64,000 bases of DNA from B30-G6 sp963701385. GTDB taxonomy: Bacteria > Desulfobacterota > Desulfobacteria > Desulfobacterales > B30-G6. Below, piece by piece: positions 54,698 through 62,705 of the stretch (its first letter is position 1; every line of letters begins with the position of its first letter). Made by a program: the position numbers and the translations under genes. The DNA lies in contig CAVOZW010000009.1 in NCBI GenBank assembly GCA_963701385.1, positions 62,001 to 126,000 of the forward strand. The letters are read 5' to 3'. The notes under the pieces are model-generated. The model was given only the letters and a program-made list of their open reading frames with translations, was not told where the DNA came from and made no database searches.

Positions 54698-55306
54698 ATG
54701 AGCCAACACCTTCTTGAAATTTTCTCCGACACCATCTGACCTTGGTGCTACTTCATTACCGTGCGTATTGAAAGACTGAAGTATGAAATGGACATCGACG
54801 TTCGCTGGCTGGCTTTCCCCTTGCATCCCGAAACACCGCAGGAGGGCAGAACGCTGGAAGCACTTTTTGCCGGTCGTGGGTATAACATCCCAGAAATGAT
54901 GGCGCATATGAAAACAGTTGCCGACGCCGAAGGACTTCCCTTCCAAGATCGCACGAAAACCTATAACAGTCGTCTGGCCCAGGAGCTGGCCAAATGGGCC
55001 CAAGATCAGGGAAAGGGAGATGCATTCCATCAGGCTGCTTTCCGGGCCTATTTCGCGGATGGAAAAAATATTGCCAAGACGGAACACCTGCTTGACATCG
55101 CTGTTTCCGTCTCCCTGGACCCGATCGAAGCGCAACGGGTTATCGTGGAGAGAACGTATCAAGAAACCGTCGATGTCGACTGGCAGCGTTCCCATCAATT
55201 GGGGATCACGGCCGTACCCACGTTTCTGTATGAGGGGCGTCGGCTGGTGGGAGCCCAACCGTACCAAGCGCTAAAGGATTTCATTTTACTTGGTGCCAAC
55301 CTGTAG
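54698..55306 (+). CDS. FrnE/DsbA-like thiol oxidoreductase, probable selenoprotein (UxxC)
   Basis: 202 residues if the in-frame TGA at 54737-54739 is read as selenocysteine (residue 14). The N-terminus then reads IFSDTI-Sec-PWCY, exactly the FrnE-family redox motif SDTICPWCY with the first Cys replaced. Upstream of the TGA lie an ATG with AAAAGGAAAAG in front and family residues (EIFSDT); downstream come RIERLKYEMDIDVRWLAFPL, HPETPQEG and the cis-Pro loop GITAVPTFLYEG. Without readthrough the protein would lose its active site and start. The family catalyses disulfide exchange or isomerisation, in the cytoplasm for FrnE. It lies before hydroxyacyl-CoA dehydrogenase and thiolase genes. Confidence 0.88.
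54750..54782 (+). promoter_or_regulatory. Candidate bacterial SECIS stem-loop of the FrnE-like gene
   Basis: Outer arms ACTTCA / TGAAGT (54750-54755 with 54777-54782) and an inner stem CATTAC / GTATTG (one mismatch) close a small loop CGTGC at 54760-54764. The loop starts about 21 bases behind the TGA, within the distance used by bacterial SECIS elements, and contains a G. Confidence 0.55.
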
Positions 55307-55327
55307 CGATAAGCGGAGAGGATGGAT

Positions 55328-56197
55328 ATGGGTATCCAGAAGATAATGGTTGTGGGCGCGGGGCTCATGGGCAGCGGTATCGCACAGGTGTGCGCTCAGG
55401 CAAAACGTGACGTCCTGCTGCATGATGTTTCCCAAGCGGCGTTGAAAAAGGCGCTTGTAAGTATTGAATGGTCGGTGGGTAAATTGGTTGAGAAAGGGAC
55501 CTTGGGGGAAGACCGGGCAACCATTCTCGGCCGTATTAGGACAGTTCAAGATATTTCGCCGGGCAAGGATGTCGATCTGGTGATCGAGGCTGTTTTTGAA
55601 GATCGCGAATTGAAGCTGGAAATTTTCAGACGTCTGGAAACATCCTGTTGTGCGCAAACGCTGTTTGCAAGCAACACATCCGCTATTCCCATCACGGAGC
55701 TTGCGGCTGCCACCAGCCGGCCGAATCAATTCATAGGCCTTCATTTTTTCAGTCCCGTGCCCATGATGCAGGCCGTTGAAGTGGTTCGTGGCACGGCAAC
55801 CGACGATGACACCTTGGCGGCCGGCATGGCTTTCGTGCGTAGCATCGGAAAAGAACCGATACGGGTCAACCGCGATATCGGCGGGTTTGTCATCAACCGA
55901 ATCAATTTTCCATCGGCGATGGAAGCCATGCGTCTTGTTGAGGCGGGCGTTGCCACCGTCGAAGACATCGACAAGGGACTTCGACTCGCTTCCGGTAGGA
56001 AAATGGGCATTTTCGAGACCGGTGACATGGTGGGCCTGGATGTAACCTATGCTGCATTGATGTCCATGTATCAGGAAACCGGCGACGGGCGCTGGTACCC
56101 GCCCCTGTTGCTGCGCAGAAAGGTCAAAGCCGGTCACCTGGGTCGGAAAACCGGCCGGGGCTGGTATGAGTACAACTCCGACGGTACGCGAAAATGA
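55328..56197 (+). CDS. 3-hydroxyacyl-CoA (3-hydroxybutyryl-CoA) dehydrogenase
   Basis: A 289-residue NAD-dependent dehydrogenase: Rossmann motif VVGAGLMGSGIAQVCA, then NTSAIPITELA, the catalytic GLHFFSPVPMM (His) paired with Glu in a later helix, and the C-terminal NRINFPSAMEAMRLVEAGVATVEDIDKG. It oxidises 3-hydroxyacyl-CoA to 3-oxoacyl-CoA, the substrate of the thiolase 20 bases downstream. ATG 55322 is only 3 bases from GGAG, so ATG 55328 is preferred. It is single-domain, not a fused enoyl-CoA hydratase. Confidence 0.93.
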   Translation: MGIQKIMVVGAGLMGSGIAQVCAQAKRDVLLHDVSQAALKKALVSIEWSVGKLVEKGTLGEDRATILGRIRTVQDISPGKDVDLVIEAVFEDRELKLEIFRRLETSCCAQTLFASNTSAIPITELAAATSRPNQFIGLHFFSPVPMMQAVEVVRGTATDDDTLAAGMAFVRSIGKEPIRVNRDIGGFVINRINFPSAMEAMRLVEAGVATVEDIDKGLRLASGRKMGIFETGDMVGLDVTYAALMSMYQETGDGRWYPPLLLRRKVKAGHLGRKTGRGWYEYNSDGTRK

Positions 56198-56217
56198 ACC
56201 ACTTTGGGGGTGAACAC

Positions 56218-57462
56218 ATGCAAGAAGTCGTTGTCATCAGTGCGGTCAGGACCCCGGTGGGGCGTTACATGGGAGCTCTGAAAAACATTGAAGCCTATGA
56301 TTTGGCCGCAAGGGTTTTAAATGCGGCTGTTGAGAGAGCGCATATTTCTCCGGATCGAGTGGACGAAGTTATCATGGGGCAATCCTATCAGAACGGTGAA
56401 TATGTCAATATCGCCAGGATGGCCGCGTTGCAGGCCGGCTGGCCGGATCATGTTCCCGGTGTAACCCTGGACAGACGATGTTGCACCGGACTGGAGGTCG
56501 TTCGTTATGCTGCAGCCCTGATACGATCCAATGAAGCAGAGATCGTCCTGGCCGGGGGAGTGGAAAGCATGAGCAATGCGGAATTTTACCTTCCCGGTCG
56601 AATCAAATGGGGTATCGGTGGCCAAGGGGGCGTGCCAAAGGGGCATGGCGAGGGTTCCATCTGGGGGCTTCCGTTGTATGATCGCATTCAACGGGCCCGG
56701 GTCATGTCCCAGCCGCAAGCTCGCTATGGACTGCTTCCATCCATGATGTCCTGGGCGGAAACAGCGGCCCGGGAAGAAGGTATTTCAAGGGAAGCCTGTG
56801 ATCAGTGGTCGCTGGAAAGTCACCGCAAAGCAGTGTTTGCGACAACCGATGGCAGGTTTACGGAGGAAATCCACGCGCTCAATATACCCGACGGCAAGGG
56901 GGGCGAGATCTTGTTCAGTGCGGATGAAACGCCTCGACCGGACACATCCATCGAAAAGCTGACCGGTCTAAAACCGGTGATGGGGGGTGTTTGCACGGCA
57001 GGCAATTCATCGACAGAAAGTGATGGTGCAGCTGCTGTGGTTGTGACGTCTGCGCAAACGGCTCATAAACTCGGTGTTGAACCCCTCGGGTCTATCCATG
57101 CCTGTGCAGTGGTGGGTGGTGACCCCCGCAGAGCCTACCAGACGGTACCCCTCGCGGTGAAGAAAGCCCTTGCGGCATCCCATTTGACCCTGGACCAGAT
57201 CGGGCGTATTGAAATCCAGGAGGCGTTTGCGGCTCAGGTCCTGGCGGACCTAAAGGCCATGTGTTTAGGCATCGAAGATTATGGAAAAATCAATGTCAAC
57301 GGATCGGGAATCTCCCTGGGACATCCGATTGCCTGTACCGGCACACGCGTGCTCGTGACGCTGCTGCATGAAATGAAACGTGGCAACATTGAATATGGAC
57401 TGGCGTCCATCTGTGGCGGAGGCGGGCTCGGTATTGCAACCATACTAAAAAAAAGCTTGTAA
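56218..57462 (+). CDS. Thiolase (acetyl-CoA C-acyltransferase)
   Basis: A 414-residue thiolase: the nucleophilic Cys88 in DRRCCTG (a variant of NxxCxSG), GNSSTESDGAAAVVV, EIQEAFAAQ, His in GHPIACTG and Cys in CGGGGLG. It shows no N-terminal-domain insertion, unlike the thiolase at 268. It cleaves 3-ketoacyl-CoA and pairs with the dehydrogenase before it. ATG 56218 has GGGGGTG 5-6 bases upstream; the frame is open to 56194, which overlaps the previous stop by an ATGA and is the alternative. Confidence 0.93.
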   Translation: MQEVVVISAVRTPVGRYMGALKNIEAYDLAARVLNAAVERAHISPDRVDEVIMGQSYQNGEYVNIARMAALQAGWPDHVPGVTLDRRCCTGLEVVRYAAALIRSNEAEIVLAGGVESMSNAEFYLPGRIKWGIGGQGGVPKGHGEGSIWGLPLYDRIQRARVMSQPQARYGLLPSMMSWAETAAREEGISREACDQWSLESHRKAVFATTDGRFTEEIHALNIPDGKGGEILFSADETPRPDTSIEKLTGLKPVMGGVCTAGNSSTESDGAAAVVVTSAQTAHKLGVEPLGSIHACAVVGGDPRRAYQTVPLAVKKALAASHLTLDQIGRIEIQEAFAAQVLADLKAMCLGIEDYGKINVNGSGISLGHPIACTGTRVLVTLLHEMKRGNIEYGLASICGGGGLGIATILKKSL

Positions 57463-57477
57463 AGCCATGGTTGACTG

Positions 57478-57792
57478 CTAGAGCAGGGCATTCAGTGCGG
57501 AGGCGTTGACGCCCATATTGAATTTAACACCCATTCCCTGAGGACTGCACCACATAACTTCTCCGATGATTTTTATAGATTGCTCATCTCCATGGAGGGG
57601 AATGGTCATACTGATGGATTCGCCGACAGGGACCTTTTTGTCCGATTGAATAAACGCACCCCAGGCATTAATATCGGTAATAAAATCGATGAAGCTGAGA
57701 TCCATGGTTGCATAGCCGACCTTAATCAGGCACGTTTGACGGGCATGCTTTCGACGATCTTTGGAGATCGCTTTTTCGGACCTGTCTGCCAT
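57478..57792 (-). CDS. PilZ-domain protein
   Basis: A 104-residue single-domain protein. The c-di-GMP site is RRKHAR (RxxxR, residues 13-18) followed by DINAWGAFI (D/NxSxxG with Asn for Ser). The C-terminal strand GEVMWCSPQGMGVKF is typical of PilZ. It probably binds cyclic di-GMP and adjusts motility or surface behaviour. It is convergent with the thiolase. Confidence 0.88.
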   Translation of the reverse strand: MADRSEKAISKDRRKHARQTCLIKVGYATMDLSFIDFITDINAWGAFIQSDKKVPVGESISMTIPLHGDEQSIKIIGEVMWCSPQGMGVKFNMGVNASALNALL

Positions 57793-57961
57793 GTTGGCTT
57801 GTCTTTCCTTTTTGGTTACGGATAAATCATTGGAGCATGAATGGCCGATTTTGTCAAATTAATGATGGGGATGGGCGGGTTGGGAGCAAAATGGTACCCA
57901 AAATAAAAAAAAGTGAAGATATATGATATAATCCCTTGACATAATTATTTAAAACTGCCAA

Positions 57962-57992
57962 TTGATATAGAAGTTTTAAGACCTGTTATAAT
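57962..57992 (+). promoter_or_regulatory. Possible promoter of the ihfA/HU gene
   Basis: TATAAT at 57987-57992 with TTGATA at 57962-57967 (spacing 19, longer than ideal). Another TATAAT lies near 57928 and TTGACA at about 57936. The 230-base gap is very A+T-rich and holds no gene. Confidence 0.3.
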
Positions 57993-58021
57993 GATATAAA
58001 AACAGAGGAGTATTTTTTAAG

Positions 58022-58300
58022 ATGGCACTTACAAAAGCGGATATCATCAATACAGTTCAGACCGACGAAGGGTTTACCAAGCAGCAGAGTACGCATATCA
58101 TCGAAACCCTTATAGAAATTATCAAAAACACGCTCCAGTCCGGTGAAGATGTTCTCATCAGTGGCTTCGGCAAGTTTTGTATTCGGGACAAGAATGAGAG
58201 AAAAGGCCGCAATCCCGCCACCGGTGACGACCTGATGCTGGCGCCGCGAAGAGTTGTGACCTTTAAGTGTTCCGGTAAATTACGGGATCGAATCAATTAG
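58022..58300 (+). CDS. ihfA: HU/IHF family DNA-binding protein, IHF alpha-like
   Basis: A 92-residue DNA-bending protein: LTKADIINTV at the start, the GEDVLISGFGKFCIRDKNERKGRNPATGDDL arm with the conserved Pro in RNPATG, and VVTFKCSGKLRDRIN at the end. It is closer to IHF alpha than to HU (KADI, LISGFGKF). GAGGAG lies 8-10 bases upstream of the ATG. It acts in nucleoid structure and recombination. Confidence 0.85.
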   Translation: MALTKADIINTVQTDEGFTKQQSTHIIETLIEIIKNTLQSGEDVLISGFGKFCIRDKNERKGRNPATGDDLMLAPRRVVTFKCSGKLRDRIN

Positions 58301-58390
58301 TATCTGCCGGGTTTGCACATCAAGGATGACGGATCCCGGTCCAGCCTGAGATGCATGAAGACGATCTAAAGAAATAACGAAAAAAGAAAA

Positions 58391-58422
58391 ATCCCTTGTA
58401 GTGGCTACAAGGGATTTTTTTA
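58391..58422. terminator. Strong bidirectional terminator
   Basis: Perfect 12-bp stem AATCCCTTGTAG / CTACAAGGGATT with loop TGG, a T-run of seven on one side and an A-run on the other. It ends both the IHF gene (+) and the OsmC-like gene (-). Confidence 0.92.
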
Positions 58423-58435
58423 TGAAATGTCCGGG

Positions 58436-58909
58436 TTAAACAGCCTTGATGTCAGCATCCCAGGAGCAATCGATGCCGTCCTTCACGGACTGATAGGCGG
58501 GGCACATGTCCGCATAGACCTGCAGAGCCCTTTGCGCTTTTGGCAGAAGATCTTGGGCTGCCTCGAATGTATATTTTAATCGGATTTTGGTAATTCTCAG
58601 GACGCCGTCAACAGCCTCCACGTCCCCTTCGACCTTGGCCACCAGGTTTTCAGTTGCTGGTATTCCGCGCGCATCCAGCGCGCCGGCAAGCGTTCCCGTC
58701 AGTCAGCCGGCCACACCGGCAACGACATAATCGAGGGTCGCCGGATATTCCGGACCTTCAATTTTTCGCCCGTATTTTTCCTGATAGAAATCCTTGATGC
58801 CGCCATGGATACCGAAGTTTATGGGGTCTGCAAAATTTTTCAGGTGAGCCGTTCGATGCGCTCCTGCATGCTTTTTTATTGTCAGATAACTGGTGTAGGC
58901 AACGGTCAT
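58436..58909 (-). CDS. OsmC-like peroxiredoxin, probable selenoprotein
   Basis: 157 residues if the in-frame TGA at 58703-58705 is read as selenocysteine (residue 69). The joined sequence is VVAGVAG-Sec-LTGTLAGALDARG; in OsmC-like proteins this position is the peroxidatic Cys (AGCLTGTL). The resolving Cys is in ADMCPAY (residue 136). Both halves are in the same frame, with no other stop. Such proteins reduce organic peroxides. GGAGG is 1 base before ATG 58915 and 7 bases before ATG 58909, so the latter is chosen. It stands alone behind the terminator. Reading as two genes would leave neither half with an active site. Confidence 0.88.
58667..58683 (-). promoter_or_regulatory. Candidate bacterial SECIS stem-loop of the OsmC-like gene
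   Basis: A perfect 6-bp stem GCGCGC / GCGCGC with the loop TGGAT, starting about 26 bases behind the TGA on the minus strand. The two G in the apical loop are as expected for bacterial SECIS. Confidence 0.6.
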
Positions 58910-59087
58910 GGTCATACCTCCTTTTTTTATTTCGGGAAAAAACGGATGTGCCCGACGATAAATATTGACTGAAAGCCGCCTTCAAATTTCACTTGACCCC
59001 TCGAATCCTCGAACCCTTTCATCGTTGAATGATTAAACATGGATGAATTACATGTCGGGAAGCCAAGCGAGATTGTGGTTCCGACAG

Positions 59088-60956
59088 TCAGTACATCGCC
59101 TCGATGAGATCACCAAAGGCCTTGTTGATAAAACTGCGTTTGACCTTCATGGTGGGGGTAACCTCGCCATCCTCTTCATAGAGTTTTTTCGGCAGTATGG
59201 TGAACTTCTTAACCTGTTCTACGCGAGACAAAGATTCATTGACGGTCTTGATTTCGCCGTCGATGAGTTTGTTGATAGCTTCGTGCTGGGTCAGGTCCTT
59301 GTAGGTGGAAAACTGAACCTTGTGGTCCTGGGCGTACTTGACGACATTGTCTTCATCGATGATGATCAGACAGGACAGGAATTTGCGCCGGTCTCCGATG
59401 ACCACGGCATCGTTGATATAGAGACTGGCCTTGAGTTTATTCTCGATGTACTGTGGGGTGATGTTTTTGCCCCCCGCGGTGACAATGATGTCTTTTTTAC
59501 GGTCCGTGATGGTCAAGAAGCCGTCTGCATCGATGCTTCCCACGTCCCCCGAGTGGAGCCACCCATCCACGATGGTTTCAGCCGTGGCTTGGGGATTTTT
59601 GAAATAGCCTTTGAAAACGCCCGGTGATTTGACGAGTATTTCTCCGTCATCGGCAATTTTGATTTCAACCCCTTTCAGGGGCAGACCCACCGATCCAAAT
59701 TTGACGCGCCCGATTTCGGAGGTCGTGGTGACGCCGGTACCTTCGGTCTGGCCATAGCCCTCCACCAGGTTCACGCCGATGGAATGAAAAAAATGCAGAA
59801 TTTCCGGTGCAATGGGGGCCGCACCGGAGTAGGCGACCCGTATGCGGTCGAATCCCATGCGTTCCTTGAGTTTGCGAAATACGACAAAGTGGGCCAGGCC
59901 GAATAAAAGTTTATTGGACAGCGGTAGCGGTTTAAAATTCATTTCGAGGGTGGCGCGTTTGTTGCCGATTTTCAGGGCCATTCCGAATACAAGCCGTTTG
60001 AACCAGGTGGCGTCTGACATGCGAATCATGATGGCGGAATAATACTTTTCCCAGATGCGCGGCACCGCGTGCCCAACGGTGGGGGAAATTTCGATCATGT
60101 TGTCCACGACCGTGTCCGGGCTCTCGATAAAATTGACCGATGTGGCCTACCTGAAAGTGGGCCAGAATGGTGAAGAGCTGCTCAAAAATATGGCACAGGG
60201 GCAGAAATGACATGATGGCATCGTCGTCGAACATGGGGTTGTTGGATGTAAGGGCACTTCCCATCCAGACGCAGTTGCGATGTGACAGCATGGCCCCCTT
60301 GGGAGGACCGGTGGTTCCGGATGTGTAGATGAGGACGGACAGATCTTCGGGATCGATCTGGTTGATTCTGTTTTGAAACATGTGCGGATTTTCCTGGGCG
60401 GCCTTTTCTCCCAACGCCAGCAGGTCATCGAATGACATCACCATGGGATCGTCGAACTGGCGCAGGCCTTCGGTGTCCCAGACGATGACCTTCTTTAAAT
60501 GCGGGCACGTTGTCTCGAAAATGCAGCCACTTGTCCAGCTGTTCTTCATTTTCGACAAAAAGAAATTTGGCGTCGGCATTGGATACCACATATTCCACCT
60601 GCTGCCAGGCATTGGTGGCATAAACACCGGCAGCCCCGGCGCCACAGCATTGAATACCGACACTGGCATAGACCCATTCCGGGCTGTTGTCACCGATAAT
60701 GGCGGCACAGTCGCCTTTTTTGAGACCCAGGGCCATCAGCGCGCAGGCAATATTCTTTGACATTTTCATAATATTCGTTCCAGCTGATGTCATGCCAGAG
60801 CCCTAACTCCTTCTTGCGCATGGCGGTCCGGGGGCCCCAATTCTTGACGGCTGACAAAAAGGCGGTTGGCACGGTTTGCTTGTCTGTGTTGGTTGGGTTC
60901 ATTGGGTTTGTTGGGTTCATTGGGTTCATTGGGTTTGTTGGGTTTGTTGGGTTCAT
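59088..60956 (-). pseudogene. Long-chain-type acyl-CoA synthetase (AMP-binding), three frameshifts
   Basis: About 620 residues spread over four frames. Frame 1 starts in a repeat-coded NPT/NPM stretch and has TAFLSAVKNWGPRTAMRKK. Frame 2 (IACALMALGLKKGDCAAIIGDNSPEW) joins near 60756; frame 3, with the ATP motif VLIYTSGTTGPPKGAM, joins near 60502. Frame 4 (MIEISPTVGHAVPRIWEKYYS, then GYGQTEGTG and TITDRKKDII) joins near 60137. One extra base at each site explains all breaks. It activates a fatty or aromatic acid to its CoA ester. It lies behind LivF2-type genes, which suggests uptake coupled to activation. Confidence 0.85.
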
Positions 60957-61000
60957 TGGGTTTGTTGAGTTTGTTGGGTTCGTTGGGTTCCCTGGGTTCG
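60893..61000. repeat. Minisatellite, twelve 9-base units
   Basis: Twelve units of TTGGGTTNN (TTGGGTTCA, TTGGGTTTG and close variants). The minus-strand frame reads them as repeated Asn-Pro-Thr / Asn-Pro-Met at the N-terminus of the acyl-CoA synthetase. The unit length is a multiple of three, so copy changes keep the frame. Confidence 0.85.
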
Positions 61001-61046
61001 ATGGATTTATTTATCTCAACCCAATGAACATGCTAACCTGTTAGAG

Positions 61047-61087
61047 CGGCGAAGCCGTGTCCAATAAATTCGCGAACGCGAATTTAT
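61047..61087. repeat. Two-hairpin repeat element (family P)
   Basis: A first palindrome CGGC-GAA-GCCG (61047-61057), then a perfect palindrome ATAAATTCGCG-AA-CGCGAATTTAT (61064-61087). The stop codon of the second LivF gene lies in the right arm. The arm bases differ from 41139 and 54620 on both sides, keeping the pairing. Confidence 0.75.
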
Positions 61088-61860
61088 CGCCACGCCTTCT
61101 TACGTTTCCAGCGTTGATACCCTTTGACGGAAGCCTCCGACTTAACGCCCATGTAAAACTCCTTGACGTCTTTGTCTTCCATCAAGTCGCAGGCATTGCC
61201 TTTCATGACAAAGCGGCCGTTTTCGATGATCAGCCCGGTTTTCGAAACGCCCAGAGCCATACGGGCATTCTGCTCCACCAGGAGGATCGTGACTCCCTCG
61301 GTGTTGATGGTTTTGATAATATCAAAGATATCCTTGACCAGGATAGGGGAGAGACCCAAAGACGGTTCATCCAGAAAGAGAAGTTTCGGACGGCTCATCA
61401 AGGCGCGGCCAATGGCCAGCATCTGCTGTTCACCGCCGGAGAGGGTTCCGGCCCACTGGTTCACACGCTCCTTCAAAATGGGAAAGTAGTTAAACACCCT
61501 GTCAAAATCCTGGTCGATTTCATTTTTGTCGTTGCGGATGTAGGCTCCCATGAGAAGATTTTCCCGGATCGTGAGCTCCTCAAACACTTCCCGGCCTTCC
61601 GGTACCAGGGTGATTCCCATGCGGACGATCTTGTCCGTGTCCAGGCCGTCGATGCGTTTGCCCATGAATTCGATGGTGCCCTTGTCCGGCTGGTCTTCGA
61701 TGAGACCCATGACCGTCTTCAGGATCGTGGATTTCCCGGCGCCGTTATTCCCCAGGATGGCGGTAATGCTGCCTTCCTCAACGGTGAGGGATGCGCCCCG
61801 GATGGCATAAATCAGATCGTAATAGGTTTCAATATTCTTTATTTCAAGCAGCGCACTCAC
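61084..61860 (-). CDS. Branched-chain-type ABC transporter ATPase (second LivF)
   Basis: A 258-residue ABC ATPase. Walker A GNNGAGKST, signature LSGGEQQML, Walker B LLFLDEPSLGL and LLVEQNARMAL. The C-terminus is extended and basic (KGYQRWKRKKAWR). The GTG start lies 17 bases inside LivG2. The genes for its permeases are not seen and probably lie beyond the right edge. Confidence 0.92.
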   Translation of the reverse strand: MSALLEIKNIETYYDLIYAIRGASLTVEEGSITAILGNNGAGKSTILKTVMGLIEDQPDKGTIEFMGKRIDGLDTDKIVRMGITLVPEGREVFEELTIRENLLMGAYIRNDKNEIDQDFDRVFNYFPILKERVNQWAGTLSGGEQQMLAIGRALMSRPKLLFLDEPSLGLSPILVKDIFDIIKTINTEGVTILLVEQNARMALGVSKTGLIIENGRFVMKGNACDLMEDKDVKEFYMGVKSEASVKGYQRWKRKKAWR

Positions 61861-62632
61861 CGTCGTCTTCTCCTAAATAGGCTCGCAATACTTCAGGATG
61901 TTTCTGAACCTCTTGCGGCGATCCCTCGGTAATGGTTTTTCCGAAATTTATGGCCAGGATACGGTCTGAAATGTCCATGACCATGGTCATGTCGTGTTCG
62001 ATGAGCAAGATGGTGATACCCAATTCGTCCTGGATATCCTTGACCCAGAAGATCATGTCCTGCTTTTCTTCGGCATTCATGCCGGCACAGGGTTCGTCCA
62101 GGAGAAGCAGCTCCGGTTCCAGTGCCAGAGCCCTGGCCAGTTCGATCTGCTTCTGGGTGCCGTAGGGCAGACCACCCACAAATTTGTTGCGGGCCGACTG
62201 AAGATCCAGGAGATCGATGATTTCTTCCACTTTTTTGCGATGAGACGTTTCCTCTTTACCTGCAAAGGAATTTTTTCCCCATAGAAAGGCGCCTCTGAAC
62301 AGACCGGTTTTCATATGCAGATGCCGGCCGATCATGATATTTTCCATGGCGTTCATGTTGTTGAAGAGCTCGATGTTCTGGAATGTCCGGGCAATACCCA
62401 TCCTGGCAACTTTGTCCGGTTTTTTGCCCCGAATCTTGCGGTCTTTGAAAAGGATCTGACCCTTGTTGGGTTTGTAGATTCCATTGATGCAGTTGAACAG
62501 GGTGGTTTTTCCAGCACCATTGGGACCGATAATAGCGTAGATCTCGCCCTTTTTGACCCCAAAGGAGATGTCGTCCAATGCTTTGAGACCACCAAAGCTG
62601 ATGGACAAATTTTTTACCTCAAAAAAAGACAT
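61844..62632 (-). CDS. Branched-chain-type ABC transporter ATPase (second LivG)
   Basis: A 262-residue ABC ATPase. Walker A GPNGAGKTT, Walker B LLLLDEPCAGM, H-loop ILLIEHDMTMV and the LivG-type end VQKHPEVLRAYLGED. It has a long insert (RHLHMKTGLFRGAFLWGKNS). It overlaps LivF2 by 17 bases. A hairpin separates it from the binding-protein gene. Confidence 0.93.
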   Translation of the reverse strand: MSFFEVKNLSISFGGLKALDDISFGVKKGEIYAIIGPNGAGKTTLFNCINGIYKPNKGQILFKDRKIRGKKPDKVARMGIARTFQNIELFNNMNAMENIMIGRHLHMKTGLFRGAFLWGKNSFAGKEETSHRKKVEEIIDLLDLQSARNKFVGGLPYGTQKQIELARALALEPELLLLDEPCAGMNAEEKQDMIFWVKDIQDELGITILLIEHDMTMVMDISDRILAINFGKTITEGSPQEVQKHPEVLRAYLGEDDGECAA

Positions 62633-62662
62633 ACAATTTGTATCCTAAATGGTTATTCTATA

Positions 62663-62699
62663 CTGTCAGCCGTGATGCTTATTAACATCATGGCGACAG
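62663..62699 (-). promoter_or_regulatory. Intercistronic hairpin behind the second binding-protein gene
   Basis: Arms CTGTC-A-GCCGTGATG (62663-62677) and CATCATGGCGACAG (62686-62699) pair over 14 bp with one bulge. It lies between the binding protein and LivG2. Confidence 0.55.
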
Positions 62700-62705
62700 T
62701 GTGAT

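Noticed and set aside
36327..60956. Programmed +1 frameshifting as explanation for the broken genes
   Set aside because: The sites share no slippery sequence, lie in unrelated families not known for frameshifting, and cluster in two places. Error or decay is simpler.
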